The notes: a model not told the origin generated them from the letters alone. DNA of 22,490 bases from GWA1-54-12 sp964489845 (GCA_964489845.1 CAZAZV010000011.1:1-22490); one strand, 5' to 3'. Positions 1-7,206 are shown, counted from the stretch's first letter. A program made the numbers and translations.

Positions 1-29
1 TGTGGATAACTTTATGGGTATCCGATACC
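1..29. repeat. 29-bp dispersed repeat, copy 1, with DnaA-box-like word
   Basis: These 29 bases are identical to 18350-18378. They start with TGTGGATAA, the reverse complement of the DnaA box TTATCCACA. They continue with the arm TTATGGGTATC, whose second arm here is degraded (GATACC then GATAT instead of CATAA). The repeat contains both candidate start codons (GTG 2, ATG 14) of the surface-protein gene. It may extend upstream of the window. Confidence 0.75.
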
Positions 30-2713
30 GATATATTGCACTGGGGGCGTTCGTGATGTTCACGCTCTTCGCGGCGCCGGTGTACGCGTTCATCGGGCCC
101 GCGGCGGGGCAGACGCCGGGGACGGGGGGTGGACTTCTCGACGTCGACTCGAACCGGAACATCGGTTACGGGACAAGCAATCCAACGCCGACGGATACAT
201 TTGACACCACATCGACGACGAGCGGCTCCACCGCACACGGGTACACACTTGTCGTCGCGTCAACCTCGAATCCCGGCGTCGGCGTTTTGAATACGACAAG
301 CCAGATGCAGTACCTCTGGTCCGCGCGCGATTTCGGCAATCTCCAGCTTTTCCGCGAGAGCAACACGCTCCCCGGGCTTACCATCTTTGATATCAATCCG
401 TGGGGTTCCGTCGGCATTGGGACGAGAGCACCGAATACGGGCGTGAACGGAGCGGGCACCGTCGCCGGTGTCAGCTTCCAGGGCATCGGAACAAACCTCA
501 CCTCCATTGACCCCGGGCAGTTTATCGCGGGCTCAACCTTCGCCTCCGGGAACTACGCCATCCAGGGAGCGCTCGGCGTCGGGACGTCGACGGTGGTGGG
601 ATTGCCGACGAACGGGTTGTTTGTAGGCGGGGCCGTGACGGTTTCAACAAACGGTTCGGCGGGCAGCTCGCCGTTTTTGACGCTGCGAAATACGTCCGGC
701 GCAACGCCGGGGACATTCGGTCCGGGAGTAGCCATCAATAACGGTGTTGCGGGCACGCATGGATACATCATTGAGCAACACCAGGACGCTTCTTCGTCTC
801 TTAGTATTGCAAACCAAGCAAGCCCGTATACGAGGTATCTTACGATAGATCAGAACGGCAACGTCGGGATAGGAACGACAAGCCCCGGCTATCAGTTGGA
901 TGTTAATGGAAATTTTCCGATTATTCGTGTAAATAATTCTGTTGGTACAAGTATTGCTTATTTAGTCACCCAAAATACAGGAGGAACGACAATTTTTGGA
1001 CAAGAAGGTAGTGTATCTGGCGGTGCTATGTTAGGGGATACTGCTTATGCAGGAGTTATCAATAGGCAGAATGCTTATCCGCTTCAGTTTGGAACAGATA
1101 ATACTGTTAGGATGACTATTTTACCAACATCAGGCAACGTCGGCATCGGGACGACGGCTCCAGGGCTCAGGCTCGAAGCTAAAGCGACTGCAGCTGGGCT
1201 ACCTGCCACATCAGGAACATCACAAACGGGCATTTTACGCTTGAGTCAAGGCAGTGGGACAGGGGTTTTGGATTTGGGTTTTGGCGGAACTGCGAATGGC
1301 GGTGCATGGATTCAATCTACGAATAGTGGCAACTTGGCGACCCAGTACGACTTGTTATTAAATCCAAACGGCGGCAACGTCGGCATCGCGACGACGACGC
1401 CCGCGTACCCGCTTACGGTCGTGGGGAATGCGTACATCTCCGGCACGATTACCGCAGGCGGGTTCTCCGGTGCGCTCTCGGGGACGGTTTCCGCCGCGAA
1501 CGTGTCGGCGGGGACATTCGGGAGCAATACGGGAGGTGGAAACTACACGTTCCCGGCAGCTCTGAAAGTGACGAATGTTCTTAACGTCGGTTCGCAGGCG
1601 GGGGGATGGCTCTATTTCCCCAACGTCGTGAGCTACCAGAATTCAGCCACATTGACCGGCGCGTATATCATACACACCAACATCGGGAGAGCTTCGAATG
1701 AAATGTTCAAGATACGCGTCAATGGGTACGGTTACGGTAATGCCAGTGATATTGATTTCACAGTCGTCGGTTATGCCTTCAGCGGTAGCACGGGGAGCAT
1801 AGACGGAGTCGCCGGTGCTGTGGTTAATTACTCCATCGTTGACAACGGGAATGACGGGCTTGCGAAATCAGTCGGCATTGATGCCAATGGCAATGTTGCC
1901 ATCGCGGTGGGAGCCACGAACACGAGCGGCTACTACTACCGGATTTCTGCGGATTATTGGTCTACAAGGAACAGCGTCGATGCTTCCACGGGGTGGTCCA
2001 TTGATGTGAACTCAACGGCGAGCTTCGGGTGGAAAGACCTCAAGGTTTTGAGTCCAGCACTGACGCAATACAGCGGTGCCGTCGGTATCGGAGCGATTCC
2101 CAGTGGCGGCTATAAGCTCTACGTCGGCGGGAGCCAGTACGCGAGCGGCACGCTGACTTTTGCGAACCTCGGCGGCGGAACGGCGATTAATGTGAACAGC
2201 GGCGATATCATTGGGGTGGATAAACTTACTGCGACGACCGTCGACCCGCTCTACCGTATCGATGGGCAGAACTATGCGACGTATGCGCCATCCATGACGG
2301 GGGTGAAGGAAGAGTACAGCGGGAAGGCGGAATTGCTGCCGGATGTCGGGTTTCCTGAAGGAAAGCCGACATCCTATGCCTACACGATTGATTTCAATAA
2401 AGTCCCTGTTGGGTCGGACCTGTGGGTGTGGCACAAGGTTGTCGATTTCTCCGATGACAATGTGCAGGTGCAGATGACGCCAGAAGGGACACCGGCGACC
2501 ATGTGGTATGAGATGAAGGGGGAGAAGATTATATTCCACGCATTGTTACCGGATGTCGGGTTTCCTTCAGGAAAGCCGACATCCTCAACCACATTGACTT
2601 CCTCGCCCGCGAGCATTGAATTCTCGTACCGGCTCACGGGGAACCGGCACGACTGGCAGCAGCATCCGACGAAAGTAGAAACGGGGGAGACACCGCTCAT
2701 TACGATCAAGTGA
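2..2713 (+). CDS. Large secreted fibre-like surface protein with VGIGTTxP repeats
   Basis: The frame is open from a GTG at 2, but the ATG at 14 is the more natural start because it gives a signal peptide (charged GIRYRY, hydrophobic stretch, cleavage near VYA); 899 residues from there. The gene could begin before the window. It is rich in Gly, Thr, Ser and Asn with no catalytic motif. A short motif, VGIGTxxP followed by a hydrophobic xLxVxG strand, recurs at nt 410, 863, 1139, 1379 and 2081 (last copy degenerate), like phage tail-fibre and adhesin stalk modules common in Parcubacteria surface proteins. The last ~150 residues (from the LTATTVDPLYRIDG segment to RHDWQQHP) resemble a conserved C-terminal domain of such proteins. 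Two 34-nt palindromes (2341, 2551) each insert a DVGFPxGKPTS peptide there. Nt 901-1130 is much lower in G+C than the rest. Likely exported and cell-surface; attachment is inferred, not shown. Confidence 0.8.
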   Translation: MDNFMGIRYRYIALGAFVMFTLFAAPVYAFIGPAAGQTPGTGGGLLDVDSNRNIGYGTSNPTPTDTFDTTSTTSGSTAHGYTLVVASTSNPGVGVLNTTSQMQYLWSARDFGNLQLFRESNTLPGLTIFDINPWGSVGIGTRAPNTGVNGAGTVAGVSFQGIGTNLTSIDPGQFIAGSTFASGNYAIQGALGVGTSTVVGLPTNGLFVGGAVTVSTNGSAGSSPFLTLRNTSGATPGTFGPGVAINNGVAGTHGYIIEQHQDASSSLSIANQASPYTRYLTIDQNGNVGIGTTSPGYQLDVNGNFPIIRVNNSVGTSIAYLVTQNTGGTTIFGQEGSVSGGAMLGDTAYAGVINRQNAYPLQFGTDNTVRMTILPTSGNVGIGTTAPGLRLEAKATAAGLPATSGTSQTGILRLSQGSGTGVLDLGFGGTANGGAWIQSTNSGNLATQYDLLLNPNGGNVGIATTTPAYPLTVVGNAYISGTITAGGFSGALSGTVSAANVSAGTFGSNTGGGNYTFPAALKVTNVLNVGSQAGGWLYFPNVVSYQNSATLTGAYIIHTNIGRASNEMFKIRVNGYGYGNASDIDFTVVGYAFSGSTGSIDGVAGAVVNYSIVDNGNDGLAKSVGIDANGNVAIAVGATNTSGYYYRISADYWSTRNSVDASTGWSIDVNSTASFGWKDLKVLSPALTQYSGAVGIGAIPSGGYKLYVGGSQYASGTLTFANLGGGTAINVNSGDIIGVDKLTATTVDPLYRIDGQNYATYAPSMTGVKEEYSGKAELLPDVGFPEGKPTSYAYTIDFNKVPVGSDLWVWHKVVDFSDDNVQVQMTPEGTPATMWYEMKGEKIIFHALLPDVGFPSGKPTSSTTLTSSPASIEFSYRLTGNRHDWQQHPTKVETGETPLITIK
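901..1130. other. Low-G+C cassette inside the surface-protein gene
   Basis: A hand count gives 85 G/C in 230 bases (37 %), against 35 of 60 (58 %) in a sample block at 601-660. The reading frame stays open. The segment lies between two copies of the VGIGTTxP repeat (863 and 1139). This fits exchange of a module between conserved repeat units. Confidence 0.6.
2341..2374. repeat. 33-34 nt palindromic element, copy 1 (in frame)
   Basis: Outer arms GGATGTCGG/CCGACATCC pair perfectly over 9 bp. A G-G mismatch follows, then inner arms TTTCCT/AGGAAA around a GA centre. It is read in frame as DVGFPEGKPTS in the surface protein. Similarity to copy 2 extends about 8 nt further left (both encode LLP just before). 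Confidence 0.85.
2551..2584. repeat. 33-34 nt palindromic element, copy 2 (in frame)
   Basis: It is identical to copy 1 except for the two central bases, which are TC instead of GA, the reverse complement. It is read in frame as DVGFPSGKPTS, 210 nt downstream in the same gene. Confidence 0.85.
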
Positions 2714-2743
2714 CGCGGAGCGTCATCCTGGACACGGTGAAGG

Positions 2744-2772
2744 ATTCCGGCTTCTTTACTACCGGAATTTTC
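2744..2772 (+). terminator. Possible intrinsic terminator after the surface-protein gene
   Basis: ATTCCGG (2744-2750) pairs with CCGGAAT (2762-2768) across an 11-nt loop, followed by TTTTC, 31 nt after the stop codon. A second small hairpin (GACGC/GCGTC, 2712-2724) overlaps the stop. The T-run is short, so strength is uncertain. Confidence 0.4.
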
Positions 2773-2796
2773 ACTTCCTCCGGAAGAGAAACTTCC
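2764..2796. repeat. 33-34 nt palindromic element, copy 3 (intergenic)
   Basis: Outer arms GGAATTTTC/GAAACTTCC (one mismatch) and inner CTTCC/GGAAG lie between the convergent surface-protein and ppsA genes. It closely matches the copy at 6212, including the following CTTCC-rich tail. Two further arm fragments, GAACTTCC (2807-2814) and GGAACTTCC (2821-2829), follow and suggest nested or decayed copies. Confidence 0.75.
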
Positions 2797-2832
2797 TCGT
2801 CCAGTCGAACTTCCTTGCCTGGAACTTCCTTC

Positions 2833-5283
2833 CTATAAATCGTTCAGAATGGCGTCGGGATTGAGAGAAATCGATTCGATGCCTTCGCGGACGAGGAACG
2901 CTTTGAAATCGGGGAATGTCGACGGCGCATCGCCGCAAATGCCGACGTACTTCCGCCGCTTCCGGCACGCGCCGATAACCTGGCGGATGAGCTCCTTCAC
3001 CGCCGCGTCGCGTTCGTTCCCGATATGCGCGAGCGCGCCCGCGTCGCGGTCCAAGCCGAGCGTCAGCTGGGTCAGGTCGTTCGAGCCGATGGACATGCCG
3101 TCGAAGATGTCCAGGAATTCATCGGCGCGGAGGATGTTCGAAGGGATTTCGCACATGACAAAAACTTGCAGGTTTTTGTCACCCCGAGCTTGTCGAGGGG
3201 TTTCTTTTTTTCTTTCCAGTCCATGCTTTGCCATCACCTCGATGACTTTGCGTCCTTCCTCTGGCGTCCGGCAGAAGGGGACCATCGGTACGATGTTGAC
3301 GAGCCCCATGTCCTCGCGCGCTTTTTTGAACGCGCGGCATTCCAAGCCAAACGCATCGGCGAACTGTTTGTCGTAGTAGCGCGATGCGCCGCGCCACCCG
3401 ATCATCGGATTCGCTTCCTCCGGTTCGTACATGTCTCCGCCGAGCAGGGTGCGATACTCGTTCGTCTTAAAATCGGAGAACCTGACGATGACGTCTTTCG
3501 GGTAGAAGGCGGCGGCGATGCGCGCGATGCCGTACGCGAGCTTGTCGACGTAGAATTGTTCTTTGTTCCTCCACCCGGCGGTCCGCTTCTCAATCTCCTT
3601 GTGTAGTTTGAGGGAGGTACGGTCTTCCCGCCACGTCTTCCCGCTTTGATAATCAATCAGCAAATTCGGATGCATTCCTATCTCCGACGCGATGATGAAT
3701 TCCTCGCGTGCGAGACCAACACCGTCATTCGGGATGAAGGATTTCTCGAATGCCGAATCCGGCGTCGCGATATTCATCATGATTTTTACATGAGGAGAGC
3801 TCTGGAGGTTTCGCTTCCTCAAGGAAGCGGAACTTTCTCGTATATCCTTCTCAACTACCTCGAACTCCAGCGCTCCCCGGTAGACATACCCCTCGCTGCC
3901 AGTCGTATTCACCGTACATACCTGCCCTGTCTTCAGTACCTTCGTCGCGCGCTCCGTCCCGACGACTGCCGGTATGCCGAGTTCGCGCGATACAATCGCC
4001 GCGTGGCTCGTCCTGCCCCCCTTGTCGGTCACGATGGCGGACGCGATTTTCATAATCGGTTCCCAGTCGGGGTCGGTCATGTCGGTCACGAGCACCCCTC
4101 CCGCCTCAAATTCGCCGATATGCTTCGCGTCCAAGATGACATGCGCTTTACCGGACGTGATTTTATTCCCGACGGCGGCGCCGACAAGGATGGGGGTGGG
4201 GGCGGCCTGTTTCAACCGGTACACTTTCACCTTCGAGAAGTCCCGTGCGCTCTGTACGGTCTCCGGACGCGCCTGGATGATGTACAAGTCGTCCGTCACA
4301 CCATCCTTTGCCCACTCGATATCCATCGGCGTCCATCTGCCATTCCGCTCCGTGTAGTGCTTTTCTATCTCCATGCACCACGACGCGAGTTTCAACACCT
4401 CATCCTCGGAGAGACAAAACTCCATCCGTTCCTTGTCGGTCGTCTTCAGGAGTTTCGTCGTCTTGAGAGAAGTTGTCTTTCCGGCGCTTACGCCGTAGAC
4501 GAGTTTTTTATCCTTTTTCCCGAGATTCTTATTGATGATCGCGCCGGTCGGTTTGAAGACCACCCATTCGTCCGGCGTCACTTCTCCCTGCACGATGAGT
4601 TCGCCGAGGCCGAGCGCGCCGTTTATGAGAACGACGTTTCCGAACCCTGACTCCGTGTCGACGGTGAAGGCGACACCCGAAGCGCCGCGGTCCGAGCGGA
4701 CCATTTTCTGCACACCGACCGAGAGTGCCACGTTCGCGTGACCGAACCCTTTGTCGTGCCGGTATGAGATGGCGCGGTCGGTGAAGAGCGATGCGAATGC
4801 GGCACGAACCGCTTCCAGAAGTCCGTCCGCACCCCGCACATTCAGATATGTTTCCTGCTGCCCCGCGAAGGATGCCCCCGGGAGGTCCTCCGCCGTCGCC
4901 GACGAGCGCGCCGCTACGTCGACATTCGGTTTATATTCCCGCTCGAGCTCGGCGTACCGCGCGCGTATGTCCCGCTCCAGGTCTTCCGGAAACGCCGCTT
5001 TCCTGATGGCGGCGCGGATACTTTTGCCCACGTCGGCCAGGAGGGGCAGGTTTCCTTTTTTCAATCTCGCCGACTCTTTCTTGATAAGCGCATCAAGCTT
5101 GTTTTCTTTGATAAAATACCGGTAGGCGTCCGCCGTGACGATGAATCCGTCGGGGATTCTCACCCCCCGTTTCGCGAGCGTCCGGATCATCTCTCCCAAC
5201 GACGCATTCTTCCCTCCGACGTGCGGGACGTCGTCGATGGTGACGTCGGAAAAAGAACGCACGTACAAGGGCTTTCGATTCAT
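2833..5283 (-). CDS. ppsA: Phosphoenolpyruvate synthase
   Basis: Makes PEP from pyruvate, ATP and water (AMP and phosphate released), the entry to gluconeogenesis; cytoplasmic. 816 residues. In order: N-terminal nucleotide-binding domain (VGGKNASLGEM, then ARSSATAEDLPGASFAGQQ), swivelling phospho-His domain with GGRTSHAAIVSRELGIP (His427), and the PEP/pyruvate barrel with VMCEIPSN, GSNDLTQLTLGLDRD, catalytic Cys in GICGDAPS (Cys783) and a C-terminal SISLNPDA. The start is the ATG at 5283, just before MNRKPLYVRSF; the frame is open to 5493 but that part is antisense to the next gene. Two palindromic insertions stay in frame: ESSASLRKRNL in the linker between swivel domain and barrel, and ETPRQARGDKN just before the VMCEIPSN strand. 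A TACAAT box 6 nt upstream suggests a leaderless mRNA. Pyruvate phosphate dikinase is less likely from the domain order and length. Confidence 0.95.
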   Translation of the reverse strand: MNRKPLYVRSFSDVTIDDVPHVGGKNASLGEMIRTLAKRGVRIPDGFIVTADAYRYFIKENKLDALIKKESARLKKGNLPLLADVGKSIRAAIRKAAFPEDLERDIRARYAELEREYKPNVDVAARSSATAEDLPGASFAGQQETYLNVRGADGLLEAVRAAFASLFTDRAISYRHDKGFGHANVALSVGVQKMVRSDRGASGVAFTVDTESGFGNVVLINGALGLGELIVQGEVTPDEWVVFKPTGAIINKNLGKKDKKLVYGVSAGKTTSLKTTKLLKTTDKERMEFCLSEDEVLKLASWCMEIEKHYTERNGRWTPMDIEWAKDGVTDDLYIIQARPETVQSARDFSKVKVYRLKQAAPTPILVGAAVGNKITSGKAHVILDAKHIGEFEAGGVLVTDMTDPDWEPIMKIASAIVTDKGGRTSHAAIVSRELGIPAVVGTERATKVLKTGQVCTVNTTGSEGYVYRGALEFEVVEKDIRESSASLRKRNLQSSPHVKIMMNIATPDSAFEKSFIPNDGVGLAREEFIIASEIGMHPNLLIDYQSGKTWREDRTSLKLHKEIEKRTAGWRNKEQFYVDKLAYGIARIAAAFYPKDVIVRFSDFKTNEYRTLLGGDMYEPEEANPMIGWRGASRYYDKQFADAFGLECRAFKKAREDMGLVNIVPMVPFCRTPEEGRKVIEVMAKHGLERKKETPRQARGDKNLQVFVMCEIPSNILRADEFLDIFDGMSIGSNDLTQLTLGLDRDAGALAHIGNERDAAVKELIRQVIGACRKRRKYVGICGDAPSTFPDFKAFLVREGIESISLNPDAILNDL
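3156..3181. repeat. 10-bp inverted repeat inside ppsA
   Basis: TGACAAAAAC (3156-3165) and GTTTTTGTCA (3172-3181) are perfect inverted arms separated by 6 nt. It abuts the REP-like palindrome at 3178-3204. On the coding strand it encodes DKNLQVFVM, which includes the family's own strand before MCEIPSN. Confidence 0.6.
3178..3204. repeat. REP-like palindrome inserted in frame in ppsA
   Basis: The core is ACCCC-GAGCTTGTCGA-GGGGT, the widely dispersed repeat type seen in many genomes as CACCCTGAGCTTGTCGAAGG variants. On the coding (minus) strand it gives ETPRQARGD, absent from ordinary ppsA between the helix ending GLE and the strand before VMCEIPSN. Confidence 0.75.
3804..3837. repeat. 33-34 nt palindromic element, copy 4 (in frame in ppsA)
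   Basis: The inner arms GCTTCCT/AGGAAGC are perfect over 7 bp. The outer arms GGAGGTTTC/GGAACTTTC are decayed (about 6 of 9 pairs). Its CTTCCTC...GGAAG core and following TCGT match the plus-strand orientation of the other copies, so relative to ppsA it is inserted in reverse, yet still in frame (ESSASLRKRNL). Confidence 0.7.
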
Positions 5284-5289
5284 ACGTTC

Positions 5290-5295
5290 ATTGTA
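5290..5295 (-). promoter_or_regulatory. Candidate -10 box for ppsA
   Basis: On the minus strand TACAAT ends 6 nt before the ppsA ATG, so transcription would start at or next to the A of ATG. No good -35 is visible. It lies within about 20 bp of the divergent -10 at 5307. Confidence 0.45.
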
Positions 5296-5306
5296 ACACA
5301 GTGTGG

Positions 5307-5312
5307 TATGAT
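5307..5312 (+). promoter_or_regulatory. Candidate -10 box for the 2-hydroxyacid dehydrogenase
   Basis: TATGAT lies 8 nt before the ATG at 5321, predicting a leaderless mRNA. The two divergent -10 boxes share a 38-bp gap between genes, so the two transcription units probably compete or are regulated together (inference). Confidence 0.4.
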
Positions 5313-5320
5313 TAGTGGTG

Positions 5321-6433
5321 ATGAAAATTTCTTTTTTTGAGACGGACGGAGAGGAGGAAGCGTATTTGCGGAACGCGCTTGGCGTACCGGAAAAACTGGA
5401 GGTTGGACTTCCTGGCGGAAACACAACTTCCTTGTCCCTCAATTTCCACCGGGAAGCGCTCCGCGCGCAGGTGTTGCCCGCACTTACGGACACCGACGCG
5501 GAGATTCTCTCCGTCTTCGTCGGGTCGACCGTCGATGCGGCGGTTCTGAAACGGTTCCCGAAGCTGAAATATATCGCGACCCGCTCGACTGGCTACGACC
5601 ACATCGACCTGCAAGCGTGTGCGGGGCGGAAGATCGTTGTCTCGAACATCCCGAGCTACGGCGAGCACACGGTCGCCGAGTACGCCTTCGGGCTCATCCT
5701 CACGCTCTCGCGACGCCTTTACGAGGCCGTTGACCAGGTGCGGGAGGCGGGAAATTTCTCGGTGAAAGGATTGCGCGGATTCGACCTGCGCGGGAAAACC
5801 ATCGGCATCATCGGATGCGGCAATATCGGGAAGCACAGCGCGCGGAGCGCGAAAGGATTCGGGATGCGTGTGCTGGTGTACGATGTGCATCGCGACGAGC
5901 AACTCGCCCGCGACATCGGTTTCGAATATAAGGATTTGGACGAACTCCTCACGGCGAGCGATATCGTCACCATTCACGTGCCGTACTTCAAGAGCACGCA
6001 CCATCTTTTGAACCGCGAGACCATTGGGAAGATGAAGCGGGGAGCATATCTTATCAACACATCGCGGGGCGCCATTGTGGAAACAGAAGCGCTGCTGGAG
6101 GCGCTGAAGAGCGGTCACTTGGGCGGAGCGGGCCTGGATGTCCTGGAAGAAGAGGGAGTGACGAAGGACGAGTTCGGGTATTTGTACGAAGTGTTTGGCA
6201 AGAATGGTGCCGGAAGTCTCACTTCCTCCGGAAGAGAGACTTCCTTGCCCCAGCCGGACCTGCGCATCGTGCTCGCGAACCACGCGCTCATCGACATGCC
6301 GAACGTGATTGTCACACCGCACAACGCTTTCAACACCGTGGAAGGGTGGAGGCGCATACTTGATACAACCATCGAGAATGTGAGAGGATTTACGAAGGGG
6401 GAAGCGAGGAATATCGTGAAAATGCCGGAATGA
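5321..6433 (+). CDS. D-isomer-specific 2-hydroxyacid dehydrogenase (D-lactate dehydrogenase-like)
   Basis: NAD-dependent reduction of a 2-keto acid, most likely pyruvate to D-lactate; cytoplasmic. 370 residues, longer than the usual ~330. The N-terminal substrate domain contains IATRSTGYDHIDL; the Rossmann fold has GCGNIG at 165-170; the catalytic triad appears as Arg249 (NTSRGA), Glu278 (DVLEEE) and His334 (TPHNAFNT). ATG 5321 is preferred over the GTGs at 5315 and 5318, since MKISFFE matches the family start. The extra length comes largely from two in-frame palindromes: EVGLPGGNTTSL near residue 27 and GSLTSSGRETSLP near residue 300, both at expected loops. The stop overlaps the next start (ATGA). 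Substrate is not proven; D-lactate is inferred from the family and the neighbouring ppsA. Confidence 0.88.
   Translation: MKISFFETDGEEEAYLRNALGVPEKLEVGLPGGNTTSLSLNFHREALRAQVLPALTDTDAEILSVFVGSTVDAAVLKRFPKLKYIATRSTGYDHIDLQACAGRKIVVSNIPSYGEHTVAEYAFGLILTLSRRLYEAVDQVREAGNFSVKGLRGFDLRGKTIGIIGCGNIGKHSARSAKGFGMRVLVYDVHRDEQLARDIGFEYKDLDELLTASDIVTIHVPYFKSTHHLLNRETIGKMKRGAYLINTSRGAIVETEALLEALKSGHLGGAGLDVLEEEGVTKDEFGYLYEVFGKNGAGSLTSSGRETSLPQPDLRIVLANHALIDMPNVIVTPHNAFNTVEGWRRILDTTIENVRGFTKGEARNIVKMPE
5398..5431. repeat. 33-34 nt palindromic element, copy 5 (in frame)
   Basis: The outer arms GGAGGTTG/CAACTTCC have one mismatch, and the inner TTCC/GGAA surrounds TGGC. It is read in frame as EVGLPGGNTTS within the dehydrogenase, followed by the family tail TTGTCC. 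Confidence 0.8.
6212..6244. repeat. 33-34 nt palindromic element, copy 6 (in frame, best preserved)
   Basis: The outer arms GGAAGTCTC/GAGACTTCC are perfect over 9 bp. An A-A mismatch follows, then CTTCC-TCC-GGAAG. It is read as GSLTSSGRETS in the dehydrogenase, followed by TTGCCC. Confidence 0.88.
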
Positions 6434-7131
6434 CCATGGATGACGCCACGAATAGCAAAAAACCGGAAGAAAATCTCTTGCACGTCAAGAAAGCCGACCA
6501 GTACCGGACCGTCGAGGAGCTGATGGAGGCGGGGCAGCCGGGCGGCAAGTTTCACCTACTCCTCGTGCTCTCGTCACTGGTCGTTTCTGCGGGACTCCTC
6601 GTTGGCAACGCCGCGATCGTCATCGGCGGCATGCTCATCACGCCGATTTTGACACCGGTCTTGCTCATCAGCCTGGGATTTTCCATCGGCGACATCAAGT
6701 TCGTGAAACAAACGAGCGTGTTCGTCGCCAAGGCGCTCCTGACCATCGTGGCGGGCGCGGCGCTTATGGGGCTCCTCTTCGGCGTCAATAAAAACCTCAC
6801 GCTTTTCGGTCTCGACAATACACTCCGCGGCGCGCTCTTGTACTTCATCGTCGCGCTGGCATCCGGTTTTGCCGCGACGTACGCGTGGGTGCGGCGAGAT
6901 ATCGGAGAAATACTGCCCGGTGTCGCTGTCGCTGTCTCGCTCGTGCCGCCACTCGCGCTCCTCGGGATGCAGCTTATCTCGCTGCAGTTCTCCGCAGCGC
7001 GCTCCAGTTTCTTTATGTTTCTTCTCAATCTTGTCGGTGTCTTGGTCGGGGGACTCCTCGTGTTCTCGCTCTTTAAGTTCTATAAGGCGAGACAGAAAGT
7101 TGAGGAGAAGATTGCGGATGGGGAAAGGTAA
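6430..7131 (+). CDS. DUF389 family integral membrane protein
   Basis: 233 residues. A short acidic/basic N-terminal tail is followed by about six hydrophobic helices. Conserved DUF389 features are visible: GNAAIVIGGMLITPILTPVL early on and the GVAVAVSLVPPLALLG segment later. Function of the family is not established; it is found widely in bacteria, often described as a putative transporter or stress-related membrane protein. The ATG at 6430 overlaps the dehydrogenase stop (ATGA), so it is probably translationally coupled; an ATG at 6436 is an alternative start. Its stop codon abuts a REP-like palindrome. Confidence 0.85.
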   Translation: MTMDDATNSKKPEENLLHVKKADQYRTVEELMEAGQPGGKFHLLLVLSSLVVSAGLLVGNAAIVIGGMLITPILTPVLLISLGFSIGDIKFVKQTSVFVAKALLTIVAGAALMGLLFGVNKNLTLFGLDNTLRGALLYFIVALASGFAATYAWVRRDIGEILPGVAVAVSLVPPLALLGMQLISLQFSAARSSFFMFLLNLVGVLVGGLLVFSLFKFYKARQKVEEKIADGER

Positions 7132-7158
7132 CTGGATTCCCGCCTGCGCGGGAATGAC
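7132..7158. repeat. REP-like palindrome (GGATTCCCGC type)
   Basis: ATTCCCGC (7136-7143) and GCGGGAAT (7148-7155) are perfect 8-bp arms around CTGC, flanked by CTGG and GAC. This is a very common dispersed repeat type in bacteria. It starts directly after the DUF389 stop codon. Confidence 0.8.
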
Positions 7159-7200
7159 AAGAGGAGAGTGGGGATGACGGGAGGAGAGTGGGAATGGCAG
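7151..7200. repeat. 20-nt tandem repeat, 2.5 units
   Basis: Units start at 7151, 7171 and 7191. Each begins GGAATGAC or a close variant and continues with a GAGGAGAGTG block. The first unit includes the end of the REP palindrome, so the array may have grown from its tail. It lies just upstream of the exonuclease start and carries GGAG words about 18 nt or more before the ATG. Confidence 0.65.
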
Positions 7201-7206
7201 AAAATT

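Noticed and set aside
5284..5493. Upstream extension of the ppsA frame on the minus strand
   Set aside because: It lies antisense to the dehydrogenase, contains a reverse reading of a palindromic element, and the ppsA family begins at MNRKPLYVRSF.
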